Source of the DNA: JAGWAJ01 sp026707615
GTDB lineage: Bacteria; Acidobacteriota; Vicinamibacteria; Vicinamibacterales; UBA8438
NCBI GenBank assembly: GCA_965207595.1
Contig: CBDBMW010000013.1
Span: forward strand, 434,001-498,000
Reading direction: 5' to 3'
Length of the DNA: 64,000 bases
The notes under the pieces were generated by a model. It was given only the letters and a program-made list of their open reading frames with translations, had not been told where the DNA came from and ran no database searches. Position numbers and translations under genes: made by a program. Shown one piece after another: positions 32,425-41,604 of this stretch. The stretch's first letter is position 1; each line of letters starts with the position of its first letter.

Positions 32425-34695
32425 ATGGGCAGGCGCGCAGGCAGGATCGTTGCGGGGCTCGCGGTGGCGTGTGTGGCGGCAATGGCACCCGCGGCCCTCG
32501 CCGCACAGCAGGAGACGCACACGGCTCCGACCGTGGAGCGGACGGTCTACGACATGCGGCGGCTCGCCGCGCCGCCCGCGCTGTCGGACGAGGAGCTTGC
32601 GGGAAGGCGCCTCTTCACCCAGCGCTGCGCGATCTGTCACGACCCGGTGGGGCAGCCGCTCGGCGAGACGCCCGGTCCGGAGCTCGACCGGCGCACGGTG
32701 GCCGGGGAGCGCGAGGCGGCGGCGCGGCGCCTGATCGCCGACGGCTCGCCGCGCATGCCCGGCTTCCGCCACGCGCTGCGCCCGGCGCAGGTGGATCGCA
32801 TCGTGGCCTACCTGCGGACGGTGTCCGACGACGCGGCGGCCGCGCCGGCCGGCGCGGCCGGTACGACCGTGTCGGCTGCGGCGGCCGCGCCGGGCGGGGC
32901 AACGGCGGCCCTTCCGGAGCCGCGCGCCGGGCTGAGCGGCGAGGTGCTGAACGGGGAGACGGACGGCGGGCCGCTGGCGGGCATCGCGGTATCCGCCCGC
33001 GCCGCGGACCGGACCTTCACGACGACCGTCTTCACCGACGAGCAGGGAAGATTCGTCTTCCCGGCCCTCGACGACGGCGACTACCGCCTGTGGGCGCAGG
33101 GCGTCGGCTTCGAGACCGCCCGCGCCGAGGCGACGCTGGCCGCGGAGCGCCCCGCCGCGCACACCTTCCACCTGCGCGCCATCGACGACTTCACGCCGCA
33201 GCTCTCGGGCGCGGAGTGGCTCGACTCGCTGCCCGAGGACACGATCGAAGACCGGCGGCTGAAGGAGATCTTCCGCGTCAACTGCACGGAGTGCCACTCG
33301 CCGAGCGTGGCGCTCCACAACACCTTCGACGAGGCGGGCTGGCTGGCCATCCTCGACCTGATGGAGCACTCGACGTATACCGGCTGGCTTGGCGACCGGC
33401 GGCCGCCTCCGGGCGACTACGAGGCGGGCGGCGGCATCTACCGCGACCGGACGATCGGCTACCACAAGGAAGAGCTGGCGGCGTACCTGGCGCGGGTGCG
33501 CGGCCCGGACTCCGAGCTCGACTTCGTGCTCCAGCCGCGTCCCGCCGGCGACGCGGCGCGCGTCGTCGTCACCGAGTACGACGTGCCGGTGGACCGGCTC
33601 GGCGAGCTCGCCTGGCACGACGGCAGCGACTGGTCAGAGGGGCCGGGGACCGGCATGCACGGCGCGATGGGCGGCCTCCACGACGTCATCGTCGACAACG
33701 ATGGCAACGCCTGGATGACGGAGTCGGCCGGCAACCTGCACCGCACCGTCACCAAGCTCGAGACGCGCACGGGGCAGGTGACCGACTTCAAGCTGACGCG
33801 CGGCGCCGGCGCCCGCACCCGGACGCGGTCGTCGCACGGCATCGGCCGGGACCAGGACGGCACGTTGTGGTTCGACACCAACGGCAGCCTCGGCCGGATC
33901 GACGCGGCGACCGACACGATCGACCTCTTCACGCCGCCGCGCGGAATGGGAAGCGGGGTGAGCGTGACCGTCGACGCCGACGGACACGGGAAGATCTGGG
34001 GCGGGACGCGCTACGGCTCCATCTGGTTCGATCCCGAGACCAACGCCTGGAAGCACCTGCAGAACGTCACTCCGGCCGACGGCTTCACCTACGGCATGAC
34101 CGGGGACGCCGACGGCAACGGCTGGTGGACGCAGTTCAACGCGGAACGGGTGGTGAAGGGCGACCCGCGCACCGGCGAGAGCACGGAGTTCATCATGCGG
34201 CCCCCGTGGATGGCCGATCGCGAGAGCCTGATGACGCCCGACGACCGGGAGTTCTACGAGTCGGTCGGGGCGCTGCTCTGGGGCGGCATCAACTCCGTCC
34301 CCGGGGCGCAGGCCCCGCGGCGGCTGGGCGCGGACCGGGCCGGCCACACGGTCTGGGTGCCGAACTACCTCGGCATGAACCTCGCGCGCATCGACATCCG
34401 GACCCACGAGGTGACCTACCACGCGCTGCCGATCAACGGGAACCCGTACTTCGTCGTCGTCGACAAGGACCACAACGTCTGGGCGAACCTGCTGAGCGAC
34501 GACCGGGTGGTGAAGCTCGATCCGGCGACGGGCGAGTGGACCATCTACCAGCTCCCGAGCATCGGGTGCGAGACGCGCAACATCGCCGTCGACGACATCC
34601 GGGGCGACATCTGGGTCCCGTGCGCCCGGACGAGCCGGGTCGCGCGCCTGCAGTTCCGAACCCCGGCGGAGGTGGAGCTCCCTGGCGCCCCGTAG
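32425..34695 (+). CDS. Di-heme cytochrome c / carboxypeptidase-regulatory / virginiamycin B lyase-like protein
   Basis: 756 residues, exported (signal ends LAAQQ). Order of domains: a cytochrome c domain with CAICH (C68, C71, H72); an Ala-rich linker; a carboxypeptidase-regulatory beta-sandwich at ~175-255 (LSGEVLNGETDGGPLAGIAVSA, DEQGRFVFPALDDGDYRLWA); a second heme site CTECH (C287, C290, H291); then a Vgb/NHL-type propeller (GLHDVIVDNDGNAWMTES, HGIGRDQDGTLWFDTN, IAVDDIRGDIWVPCA). Two heme sites suggest electron transfer rather than streptogramin lyase activity. Start ATG 32425 follows AGGAGGGG. The ASPIC/UnbV gene begins 19 nt after its stop. Confidence 0.85.
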   Translation: MGRRAGRIVAGLAVACVAAMAPAALAAQQETHTAPTVERTVYDMRRLAAPPALSDEELAGRRLFTQRCAICHDPVGQPLGETPGPELDRRTVAGEREAAARRLIADGSPRMPGFRHALRPAQVDRIVAYLRTVSDDAAAAPAGAAGTTVSAAAAAPGGATAALPEPRAGLSGEVLNGETDGGPLAGIAVSARAADRTFTTTVFTDEQGRFVFPALDDGDYRLWAQGVGFETARAEATLAAERPAAHTFHLRAIDDFTPQLSGAEWLDSLPEDTIEDRRLKEIFRVNCTECHSPSVALHNTFDEAGWLAILDLMEHSTYTGWLGDRRPPPGDYEAGGGIYRDRTIGYHKEELAAYLARVRGPDSELDFVLQPRPAGDAARVVVTEYDVPVDRLGELAWHDGSDWSEGPGTGMHGAMGGLHDVIVDNDGNAWMTESAGNLHRTVTKLETRTGQVTDFKLTRGAGARTRTRSSHGIGRDQDGTLWFDTNGSLGRIDAATDTIDLFTPPRGMGSGVSVTVDADGHGKIWGGTRYGSIWFDPETNAWKHLQNVTPADGFTYGMTGDADGNGWWTQFNAERVVKGDPRTGESTEFIMRPPWMADRESLMTPDDREFYESVGALLWGGINSVPGAQAPRRLGADRAGHTVWVPNYLGMNLARIDIRTHEVTYHALPINGNPYFVVVDKDHNVWANLLSDDRVVKLDPATGEWTIYQLPSIGCETRNIAVDDIRGDIWVPCARTSRVARLQFRTPAEVELPGAP

Positions 34696-34714
34696 TCCGG
34701 CATCGACCCTGTGC

Positions 34715-36502
34715 GTGGCTGCCGTGCTGGCGGCCGGTGCTGCGATCGGTTGCGGCGGCGGGGCCGCCGATCCGCCGGCCGCGGTTGCCGAGCCGGCGGC
34801 GGACCCGCCCGTGCCGTCCGGACCGCCCTGGTTCGTCGACCGCGCGGGAGAGTCCGGGCTCGACTTCGTGCACGTGACCGGGCACGCCGGCGAGTTCCAC
34901 CAGCCGGAGATCATGGGGCCGGGGGCGGGCTTCCTGGACTACGACAACGACGGCGACCTCGACGTCTACCTGGTGCAGAGCGGCTACCTGGAAGGTGCCG
35001 GGACGCCGACGGCGGCCGACGCCGGGGACCTCCGCGGCCGCCTCTACCGCAACGACCTCGAGGTGGCCCCGGACGGGTCGCGCACGCTCCGCTTCACCGA
35101 CGTCACCGACGAGAGCGGCATCGACGCCCGCGCCTACGGCATGGGGGTGGCGGCGGGGGACTACGACAACGACGGCTGCGTCGATCTCTACCTGACGCAC
35201 TACGGACCCAACCAGCTCTACCGCAACGACTGCGACGGGACGTTCACGGACGTGTCGCGCGCGAGCGGGACCGACGACCCGGCCTGGAGCGTGCCCGCCT
35301 CGTTCGTCGACATCGACCGGGACGGCCGGCTCGACCTCTTCGTCGGCAACTACCTGGTCTACGACCCGGAGCGGCGCGTCACGTGCGCCAGCGAGTCGGG
35401 GCTTCCCGACTACTGCCCGCCGGAGCGCTACCGCGCCGCGCCCGACCGGCTCTACCGCAACCGGGGAGACGGCACCTTCGCCGACGTCACCGTCGACCGG
35501 GGCCTGGCCGGGGCGTTCGGGCCGGCGCTCGGCGTGGCGACGGCCGACTTCGACGGCGACGGCTGGATCGACGTGTTCGTCGCCAACGACCAGCAGGAGA
35601 ACCAGCTCTGGCTGAACCGCGGCGGCGAGCGCTTCGAGGACGTGGGCCTGATGTCGGGCACGGCGCTCGGCGCGTCGGGGGCCCTCAAGGCCGACATGGG
35701 GGTCGACGCCGGCGACTTCGACAACGACGGCGACGAAGACCTCTTCATGACCGATCTCACGACCCAGGGCAGCACCTTCTACGTGAACGACGGATCGGCG
35801 AGCTTCGAGGAGCAGAGCGCGCGGGCGGGGATCCGCGTCGTCAGCCTGCCCTACACCGGCTTCGGCGCCGGCTGGTTCGACTACGACAACGACGGCTGGC
35901 TGGACCTGCTGGCCGTCAACGGTCTCGTGACGCAGAACCTCGACGCGCTCGGTCCCGACAACCCCTTCCCGCTGCAGCAGCCCAACCAGTTGCTGCGCAA
36001 CCTCGGCGACGGACGCTTCGAGGACGTCACGGCGCGGGCCGGCCCGGCGCTCGCGCTCTCCGAGGTGAGCCGCGGCGCGGCGTTCGGCGACGTCGACAAC
36101 GATGGCGACACGGACGTCGTGGTGGCCAACGCCGAGGGCCCCGTCCGCCTGCTGGTCAACGAGGTGGGGAACGAGCGCTCCTGGCTGGGGTTGCGGCTGG
36201 TTGGCGACCCATCGGGCGGCCCGCGCGGCGAAAGGGGAGGGGGCCGGAGCGGGATCCGGGATATGCCGGGCGCGCGGGTGGAAATCGTGCGCGGCGGCGC
36301 ACCGACGCTGTGGCGCCGGGCCCGGGCCGACGGGAGCTACGCCTCGGCGAACGACCCGCGGGTGCTCGCGGGCCTCGGAGACGACGCCGCGGCGCCGACC
36401 CTCATACGCGTCACGTGGCCGGGTGGCACCGTCGAGGAGTGGACCGACGTGCCCCTCGGTCGCTACACGACGCTGACCGAAGGCATGGGCCGCTCGCGCT
36501 GA
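34715..36502 (+). CDS. FG-GAP/ASPIC-UnbV (CRTAC-like) lipoprotein
   Basis: 595 residues. A short lipoprotein signal (AAIGC) supports an N-terminus near GTG 34715, though a slightly earlier non-ATG start is possible. Repeats: DYDNDGDLDVYLV, DYDNDGCVDLYLTH, DIDRDGRLDLFVGNY, DFDGDGWIDVFVAND, DFDNDGDEDLFMTD, DYDNDGWLDLLAV, DVDNDGDTDVVVAN. The ASPIC/UnbV C-terminus has RRARADGSYASANDPRVLAGLG and VTWPGGTVEEWTDV. Closely similar to the proteins at 22837-24660 and 48343-50199. It begins 19 nt after the di-heme Vgb-like gene, so the two are co-transcribed and may interact. Confidence 0.88.
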   Translation: MAAVLAAGAAIGCGGGAADPPAAVAEPAADPPVPSGPPWFVDRAGESGLDFVHVTGHAGEFHQPEIMGPGAGFLDYDNDGDLDVYLVQSGYLEGAGTPTAADAGDLRGRLYRNDLEVAPDGSRTLRFTDVTDESGIDARAYGMGVAAGDYDNDGCVDLYLTHYGPNQLYRNDCDGTFTDVSRASGTDDPAWSVPASFVDIDRDGRLDLFVGNYLVYDPERRVTCASESGLPDYCPPERYRAAPDRLYRNRGDGTFADVTVDRGLAGAFGPALGVATADFDGDGWIDVFVANDQQENQLWLNRGGERFEDVGLMSGTALGASGALKADMGVDAGDFDNDGDEDLFMTDLTTQGSTFYVNDGSASFEEQSARAGIRVVSLPYTGFGAGWFDYDNDGWLDLLAVNGLVTQNLDALGPDNPFPLQQPNQLLRNLGDGRFEDVTARAGPALALSEVSRGAAFGDVDNDGDTDVVVANAEGPVRLLVNEVGNERSWLGLRLVGDPSGGPRGERGGGRSGIRDMPGARVEIVRGGAPTLWRRARADGSYASANDPRVLAGLGDDAAAPTLIRVTWPGGTVEEWTDVPLGRYTTLTEGMGRSR

Positions 36503-36642
36503 ACGGCGGAGGCGGCACCTGCCGGCCGGGTCCGGCGCAGTACTTGCGCGGCGTTCGACGGCGCGAGGACCGGCATGATGCGGCGCGGGGCGGCGGCCGG
36601 AAGGTCGCGGTGACGGAGCGCCAAGAGGGGAGCGAGGGGGCC

Positions 36643-37236
36643 ATGGGTGGAACGCGAATGCTGGTGGTCACGATTGCGTTGACGCTTGCTGCGCCGGCGG
36701 CGGCGCAGATGCCCGTGGACATCTACGACACCGCCACTGGCGCGGAGAGGCTTGGGACCGTAGCCCTGATGGATGAGGTTGGCGGCGGCGTGCGGTTCAC
36801 GCCGGACCTCGCCGGTGTGCTCCCGACCGGCGAGCACGGCTTCCACGTTCATGTGAATCCCGACTGCGGGATGGGCGGGCAGGCCGCCGGTGGGCACTAC
36901 GACCCCGGAAACACCGGACGGCATGAAGGGCCCGCAGGGGGCGGACACCTGGGCGACCTGCCGCGGCTGACCTCGAATGCGGGGCGCGTGGTCACCCCGG
37001 TCGTCGCACCCCGGCTGTCGACCGCCGACCTGGTCGGCCGCGCTCTGGTCATCCACGAGGGCGGCGACAATTACTCCGACTCGCCGGCGCCGCTGGGCGG
37101 GGGAGGGGCGCGGCTGGCGTGCGGCGTGGTGCCTGCATCGGTGCCCGGCATGCCGCCGGCCGCCATCCTGGCCCTGCTGGCGCTCCTGCTTGCGGCCGGA
37201 GCACTGGCCCGGCGTCGCGCGCTGCTTCCTTCCTGA
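36643..37236 (+). CDS. sodC: Cu/Zn superoxide dismutase with C-terminal membrane/sorting tail
   Basis: 197 residues, exported (signal ends AAAQM). All metal ligands are visible: H68, H70 (GFHVH), bridging H85 (GGHYDP), H94, H102, D105 (GHLGDL) and H138 (ALVIHEGGDN). It has the C75/C160 disulfide pair. Converts superoxide to peroxide plus oxygen in the periplasm. Beyond the enzyme (ends near V164) there is a tail VPGMPPAAILALLALLLAAGALARRRALLPS-like: Pro/Gly motif, hydrophobic helix, then an Arg cluster, as in PEP-CTERM/MYXO-type sorting signals. ATG 36643 follows GCGAGGGGG. Confidence 0.9.
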   Translation: MGGTRMLVVTIALTLAAPAAAQMPVDIYDTATGAERLGTVALMDEVGGGVRFTPDLAGVLPTGEHGFHVHVNPDCGMGGQAAGGHYDPGNTGRHEGPAGGGHLGDLPRLTSNAGRVVTPVVAPRLSTADLVGRALVIHEGGDNYSDSPAPLGGGGARLACGVVPASVPGMPPAAILALLALLLAAGALARRRALLPS

Positions 37237-37249
37237 CCGCGCAGTCCGG

Positions 37250-37271
37250 CAGGGCGACGACGTCTGCCCTG
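37250..37271 (+). terminator. Candidate hairpin terminator after sodC
   Basis: CAGGGC and GCCCTG pair across 10 nt, beginning 14 nt beyond the sodC stop. No T-run follows, so efficiency is doubtful. Confidence 0.25.
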
Positions 37272-37420
37272 GCGGTTCGCAGTTCCGGTCAGGCCCCTCG
37301 TGTCCCGGTCGGCGAGAGCCCCTTCACAGGCCGAGCGGACAGCTGGCTCGAAGCAGGTTCGACCATCGGGGAAACTACAATGCCCGTTGGCGGCGGAGTT
37401 GCCTCCAAGGGAGCTGATCC

Positions 37421-38329
37421 ATGAAGAGATGCGTGAGCGCGCTGGCAATGGTGGCGGCCGTCCTGGCGGCGAGCGGCCTGGCCGCCACCGCGTGGGCCCA
37501 GGAGCACGACGTGATCTACGCGGAGGTGGTCGACGAGGGTGGCCGGCCGGTGACCGACCTCCGCCCGGAGGAGTTCCGGGTCACCGAGGAAGGACGGGTC
37601 CTGGAGGTCGTCGCGGCGCAACTCGGCACGGCGCCGATGCGGGTGGCGCTGCTCGTGGACAACGGCGTGATCATCGGCCGCAGGCAGGCGATGGGCCCGC
37701 TCCGCGACGGCGTGGCCGGCTTCCTCGAGACGCTGTCGCCGGAGCACCCCGTCAGCCTCTCGACGATCGGCGGGCACATCGGATGGCGCGTCGACTTCAC
37801 TACCGACCGGGCGGAGCTCGTGGCGTCGGCCGGGGAGATGCACAGCGATTCCGGAAGTGTCCGCTTCCTCGACGGCATCCGCGAGACGTGGGACCGGCGC
37901 TTCGACGGCGACGAGGCGTGGCCGGTGTTCGTCGCGATTCTCACGGACGCGAACGAGACCAGCGCGTTCATGAACGAGAACCGATTCAACGGCTTCGTCG
38001 CCGACCTGCGAGCCGCCGGCGTCATGGTCCACGCGGTCCTCTGGACCTCCCGTGCCCGGCGGACCACGGCCTCGCTGGTCTCGACCGGCCTCGCGCTCAA
38101 CCTGGTCCACAACACGGGAGGGCGCTACGTCGCGATCGCCACCGCCACGGCGTACGGCCAGGCCCTGCGGCAACTCGCCGCCGACATGACCGCCCACCAC
38201 CGCGCCGTCTCGAAACGGTACCGCGTGGTCTACGAGGCTCCCGACGAGCCGGGCACCCGCATCTCGGTGAGCGTGCTGCGTCCCGGTCTCCAGGTGCGGC
38301 TGCACGGCAACCGGCGCATCGATCCGTAG
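37421..38329 (+). CDS. VWFA-related exported protein (Acidobacteria type)
   Basis: 302 residues with a signal peptide (ends AWAQE). It opens IYAEVVDEGGRPVTDLRPEEFRVTEEGR, the hallmark beta-sandwich lead-in of the VWFA-related Acidobacterial family (TIGR03436-like), and then has a Rossmann-type A domain. The MIDAS motif DxSxS is degenerate (LLVDNGVIIGRR), though AILTDANETS keeps the later Asp/Thr region, so metal-dependent adhesion may be lost. Helps place the organism. ~180 bp upstream is non-coding. The small gene 38343 starts 13 nt after its stop. Confidence 0.8.
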   Translation: MKRCVSALAMVAAVLAASGLAATAWAQEHDVIYAEVVDEGGRPVTDLRPEEFRVTEEGRVLEVVAAQLGTAPMRVALLVDNGVIIGRRQAMGPLRDGVAGFLETLSPEHPVSLSTIGGHIGWRVDFTTDRAELVASAGEMHSDSGSVRFLDGIRETWDRRFDGDEAWPVFVAILTDANETSAFMNENRFNGFVADLRAAGVMVHAVLWTSRARRTTASLVSTGLALNLVHNTGGRYVAIATATAYGQALRQLAADMTAHHRAVSKRYRVVYEAPDEPGTRISVSVLRPGLQVRLHGNRRIDP

Positions 38330-38342
38330 GCAAACAGCCGGC

Positions 38343-38642
38343 ATGGCCGATCCCGACGCTTCCGGCTTCCGGGCACACGGCGTGTTGAGCGCCGATTCGT
38401 CGCCGGCGGTCGAACGGCTGCAGATCGACGCCTGGCGGCGGATGTCCCCCGTCCACAAGGCCCGCACCGTCGATGCGTTGACGCGAACCGCCCACCTACT
38501 CGCGCTTGCCGGCATCCGCAAGCGGCATCCGGGCGCTTCCGAGCGGGAGTGTTTCCTGCGCCTCGCCGTCCTCAAGCTGGGCAGCGAAGCCGTGAGGCGC
38601 GTGTACCCGGATGCCGCGGCGGTGCTTGAGCGCTCGGCGTGA
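38343..38642 (+). CDS. Small partner protein of the nucleotidyltransferase (possible antitoxin or toxin subunit)
   Basis: 99 residues, all helical in appearance: QIDAWRRMSPVHKARTVDALTRTAHLLALAGIRKRHPGASERECFLRLAVLKLG. I recognise the pattern (WR.MSP..K...V..L, then IR..HP.AS..E...RLA) as a small family that often precedes AbiEii/MNT-like nucleotidyltransferases. Its stop overlaps the GTG of the next gene (GTGA, 38639-38642), so they are co-translated. Role not established. Confidence 0.6.
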   Translation: MADPDASGFRAHGVLSADSSPAVERLQIDAWRRMSPVHKARTVDALTRTAHLLALAGIRKRHPGASERECFLRLAVLKLGSEAVRRVYPDAAAVLERSA

Positions 38643-39214
38643 TTCTCGATCCGTTCCAGGTGGCGCTGTCGGTGGCGGACGCCCTCGAACTATGCGGCCT
38701 GCCTTACGTTGTGGGGGGATCGCTCGCCAGCTCCGTGAGCGGGGAGCCCCGCTCGACGCTGGACATCGACTTGGTCGTGGCCATGACCGAGGCAGATGTG
38801 GAGCCCTTCCTTGCTGCGCTCGGGGGGAGCTTCCACGCGGACGACCATGCTCTGCGACGGGCCGTCCGTCAGCGGTCGAGTGTCAACCTGTTCCACCGCA
38901 CCACAGCCACCAAGGTGGACCTGTTCATCGCGGGAGGTTCGCCCCTCGACCGCCAGGCGATGCGGCGACGAGTGCGACTGCGAGTCGCCTCGGATCCGGA
39001 CCGCTTCCTCTACGTCTATACGCCCGAGGACATACTTCTGCAGAAGCTGCGGTGGTTCCGCCTGGGCGGGGAGGTGTCCGATCGTCAGTGGCGGGACATC
39101 CTCGGGATCGTGCTGGTACAGGCGCAACGGCTGGACGAGAAGTATCTGCGGGACGGCGCACACCTGCTGGACGTCACGGATCTGCTCGAGCGCGCGCTCC
39201 AGGCCGGTTCGTGA
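38639..39214 (+). CDS. Nucleotidyltransferase-fold protein (MNT/AbiEii-like)
   Basis: 191 residues. The pol-beta superfamily signature GGS (26-28) followed by LDIDLVV (D42, D44) and a third acidic strand KVDLFIAG (D94) give the complete metal-binding triad. It also carries TPEDILLQKLRWFRLGGEVSDRQWRDI, seen in DUF6036/AbiEii-type toxins. Such enzymes transfer NMP to proteins or tRNAs. Translationally coupled to the 99-aa gene upstream, suggesting a toxin-antitoxin-like module. Convergent with the quinoprotein gene, 26 bp apart. Confidence 0.75.
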   Translation: MILDPFQVALSVADALELCGLPYVVGGSLASSVSGEPRSTLDIDLVVAMTEADVEPFLAALGGSFHADDHALRRAVRQRSSVNLFHRTTATKVDLFIAGGSPLDRQAMRRRVRLRVASDPDRFLYVYTPEDILLQKLRWFRLGGEVSDRQWRDILGIVLVQAQRLDEKYLRDGAHLLDVTDLLERALQAGS

Positions 39215-39240
39215 GCGGAAGAACGGCCGCCCGTTCGCTG

Positions 39241-41469
39241 CTACTCGCCCTCCGGCAGCGCGAAGACGTACAGCCCGTTTCCGGTCTGGGCCTGGTAGAT
39301 CTCCGGGCTGAGCACGCCGCTCAGGCCGCGGAAGATGCCGAGGCCGGCCGGGACGGCGACGTACTGCCGGCCGCCCGCCTCGTACGTGATCGGGAATCCC
39401 TGGGCGGCGTGGCCGAGGCGCGTCTCCCAGAGGACGTCGCCGGTGCGGACGTCGAGGGCGCGGAAGTAGCGGTCGACGTCGCCGACGAAGGCCAGCCCGG
39501 TGGCCGTCGTCAGCACCGAGGTCAGGAAGATGGCGCGCTGCTCGCGGCTCCAGACCTCCTCCATCGTCCGCACGTCGAACGCCGCGAGCCGCCCGAGCAT
39601 GCCGTTCGTCCCCGGCATCTCGTGCAGCTCGACCGAGGCGCCGACGCCCCCGCCCCCTTCGATCAGCTCGACGTCGCGGCCGGTGAGGGTCATGCACACC
39701 TGGTGCAGCGGGAACACGAGCACGCCCGCCTCCGGGCTGTAGGCCGACGCCTGCCAGTTGTGGCCGCCGAAGAGGCCGGGGCAGGCGTCCACCGGGTCGT
39801 CGATGCCGGCGTCGCGGATGTCCTGGCGGTAGGTCAGGCGCCCCGTCTCGCGGTCGATCGACTCGAAGACGTCCTGGGGCAGCATCTCGGTCAGGGCGAC
39901 GAACGCTCCCGTGCGGCGGTCGAGCTTCCAGAGGATGGCGTCCTTGCCCGCGGTGAAGAGCCACCGCTCCTCGTCCACGTCGACCAGCACCCGCTCGAAG
40001 ACGATGTCCATGTCGAGCGTCTCGCCCGGCACGTGCTGGAAGTACCAGGCGACCTGGCCGGTCGTCGGGTTCAGGGCCAGCGTCGAGTTGGTGTAGAGCG
40101 CGTCGTTGTAGGTCGACATTCCGCGGCTCGCGGCGACCCACGGCTTGGCCTGCGCCGTGCCGATGTAGAAGAGGTCCAGCCCCGGGTCGTAGGCGCCGGG
40201 GATCCAGCTGTCGCCGCCGCCGCGCAGGTGTGGGGCGATGTCGCCCCAGGTGCCGCTGTTGACGTCGCCCGGTTGCGCGATGCTCGACGTGCGCCACAGC
40301 TCCTCGCCGGTGTCGGGGTCGTGGCCGGTGATGAAGCAGCCCTCGTCCTCGAACCGCTCGCAGCCGTTGATGCCGCTGACGACGACTCCGTTGGCGATGG
40401 ACGGGCCGGCCGTCTGGGCGAAGCCCTTCTGGTAGTCGGCCTTGATCGTCTTCCACACCGGTTCCCCGGTCTGCGCGTCGAGGGCGAGAATGGCCGCGTC
40501 GTAGGTGGCCAGGTAGACCTTGTCGCGGTAGAGGGCGATGCTGCGCGTTGCGCCCCAGCTCGCGGCGTCCTCGGGGTACTCGTGCCGGTGCTCCCAGATC
40601 ACCTCGCCGGTGGCGGCGTCGAGGGCCTGGACGACGTTGCCGGGGCTCGCCAGGAACATCACGCCGTCGTGCACGATCGGGGTCGCCTGGTTGTTGCCCT
40701 CGGGCATCGCGAAGGCCCAGGCCAGTTGCAGCCCGGAGACGTTGTCGGGGCCGATCTGGTCCAGCGGGCTGTAGCCCTGGTTGTCGCGGGTGCGCCGCCA
40801 GGTCAGCCAGTCCTCGGCGGGGGGATTCCGGAGCAGCTCGTCGGTGACCGGCGTGAAGCCGGCCACCTCCCGGTTGACGAACGAGCGGGGGAGCTCGAGG
40901 ACGTCGGCATCGTCCGGTGCGTCGGCGTCGGCCCCGGCTGCCGCATCCGCAGCGACGTCGGCCGGTGCACCGACCGGAGCGGCCCCGGGGTCGCCGACCA
41001 CGGCTGCGGCGTCGGCGGTCAGGGCCTCGGCGCCGGCCGCGTGTCCGTTCTCCTGCAGGAGGTAGGCGACGATGCTCAGGTACGTGCCCTCGGGCAGCGA
41101 CCCGCCGAGGCCAGGCGGCATCTCGACCCGCACGTAGTCGAGCAGCTCTGCCGCGGTGCTCGACCCCCAGTTGTTCAGGAAGCCGCGGCCCGTCAGCTCC
41201 GGCCCGTGCGCCGCGCCCCGCAGCGTCGCCCCGTGGCACGAGGCGCAGGAACGGCCGTAGGCCGTCCGCCCGCTTGCTGCCTGCGACTCGAGGAACGCGC
41301 CACCCGACGCCGCCGGTTGGGCGTGGGCCGGTCCGGCGATCCCGATGGTTGCCGCGAGGGTCGCGGTCGCGAAGGCAGCCGCCGCAGCGGCCGACAACCG
41401 TTCCGCCGCCCACGACGCCCGATCGCAGCCCGTTCCCGCAGCGTGGCCCCCGTGGCTCTGTCTCGGCAT
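39241..41469 (-). CDS. Quinohemoprotein (PQQ) dehydrogenase with N-terminal cytochrome c domain, paralogue A
   Basis: 742 residues, exported (signal ends PAHAQ). The heme c motif CASCH (C75, C78, H79) lies at the N-terminus. A variable Ala/Asp-rich linker (~160-195) leads to an eight-bladed PQQ propeller (WLTWRRTRDNQGYSPLDQI, ALDAATGEVIWEH, ALDAQTGEPVW, CFITGHDPDTGEELW, TGDVLWETRLGHAAQGFPITYEAGGRQYVAV). Usual PQQ alcohol dehydrogenases have the cytochrome at the C-terminus. At the catalytic-Asp loop it reads HVPGETLDMD instead of the family DxWDxD. Oxidises an alcohol or sugar and reduces its own heme. Substrate unknown. Confidence 0.88.
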   Translation of the reverse strand: MPRQSHGGHAAGTGCDRASWAAERLSAAAAAAFATATLAATIGIAGPAHAQPAASGGAFLESQAASGRTAYGRSCASCHGATLRGAAHGPELTGRGFLNNWGSSTAAELLDYVRVEMPPGLGGSLPEGTYLSIVAYLLQENGHAAGAEALTADAAAVVGDPGAAPVGAPADVAADAAAGADADAPDDADVLELPRSFVNREVAGFTPVTDELLRNPPAEDWLTWRRTRDNQGYSPLDQIGPDNVSGLQLAWAFAMPEGNNQATPIVHDGVMFLASPGNVVQALDAATGEVIWEHRHEYPEDAASWGATRSIALYRDKVYLATYDAAILALDAQTGEPVWKTIKADYQKGFAQTAGPSIANGVVVSGINGCERFEDEGCFITGHDPDTGEELWRTSSIAQPGDVNSGTWGDIAPHLRGGGDSWIPGAYDPGLDLFYIGTAQAKPWVAASRGMSTYNDALYTNSTLALNPTTGQVAWYFQHVPGETLDMDIVFERVLVDVDEERWLFTAGKDAILWKLDRRTGAFVALTEMLPQDVFESIDRETGRLTYRQDIRDAGIDDPVDACPGLFGGHNWQASAYSPEAGVLVFPLHQVCMTLTGRDVELIEGGGGVGASVELHEMPGTNGMLGRLAAFDVRTMEEVWSREQRAIFLTSVLTTATGLAFVGDVDRYFRALDVRTGDVLWETRLGHAAQGFPITYEAGGRQYVAVPAGLGIFRGLSGVLSPEIYQAQTGNGLYVFALPEGE

Positions 41470-41604
41470 CGGTGCGTCTCCTCTCGACGGTTAGTCACGG
41501 CGGTGCAGGCCGATGGTAGTCGCCGGTCCCGCGAGATCGGTCAGGCAGCACGCGCTGCTCCGACGGCCGCAGCGGGACCAGGCCTGCCCCGATCGCCCGC
41601 TGGC

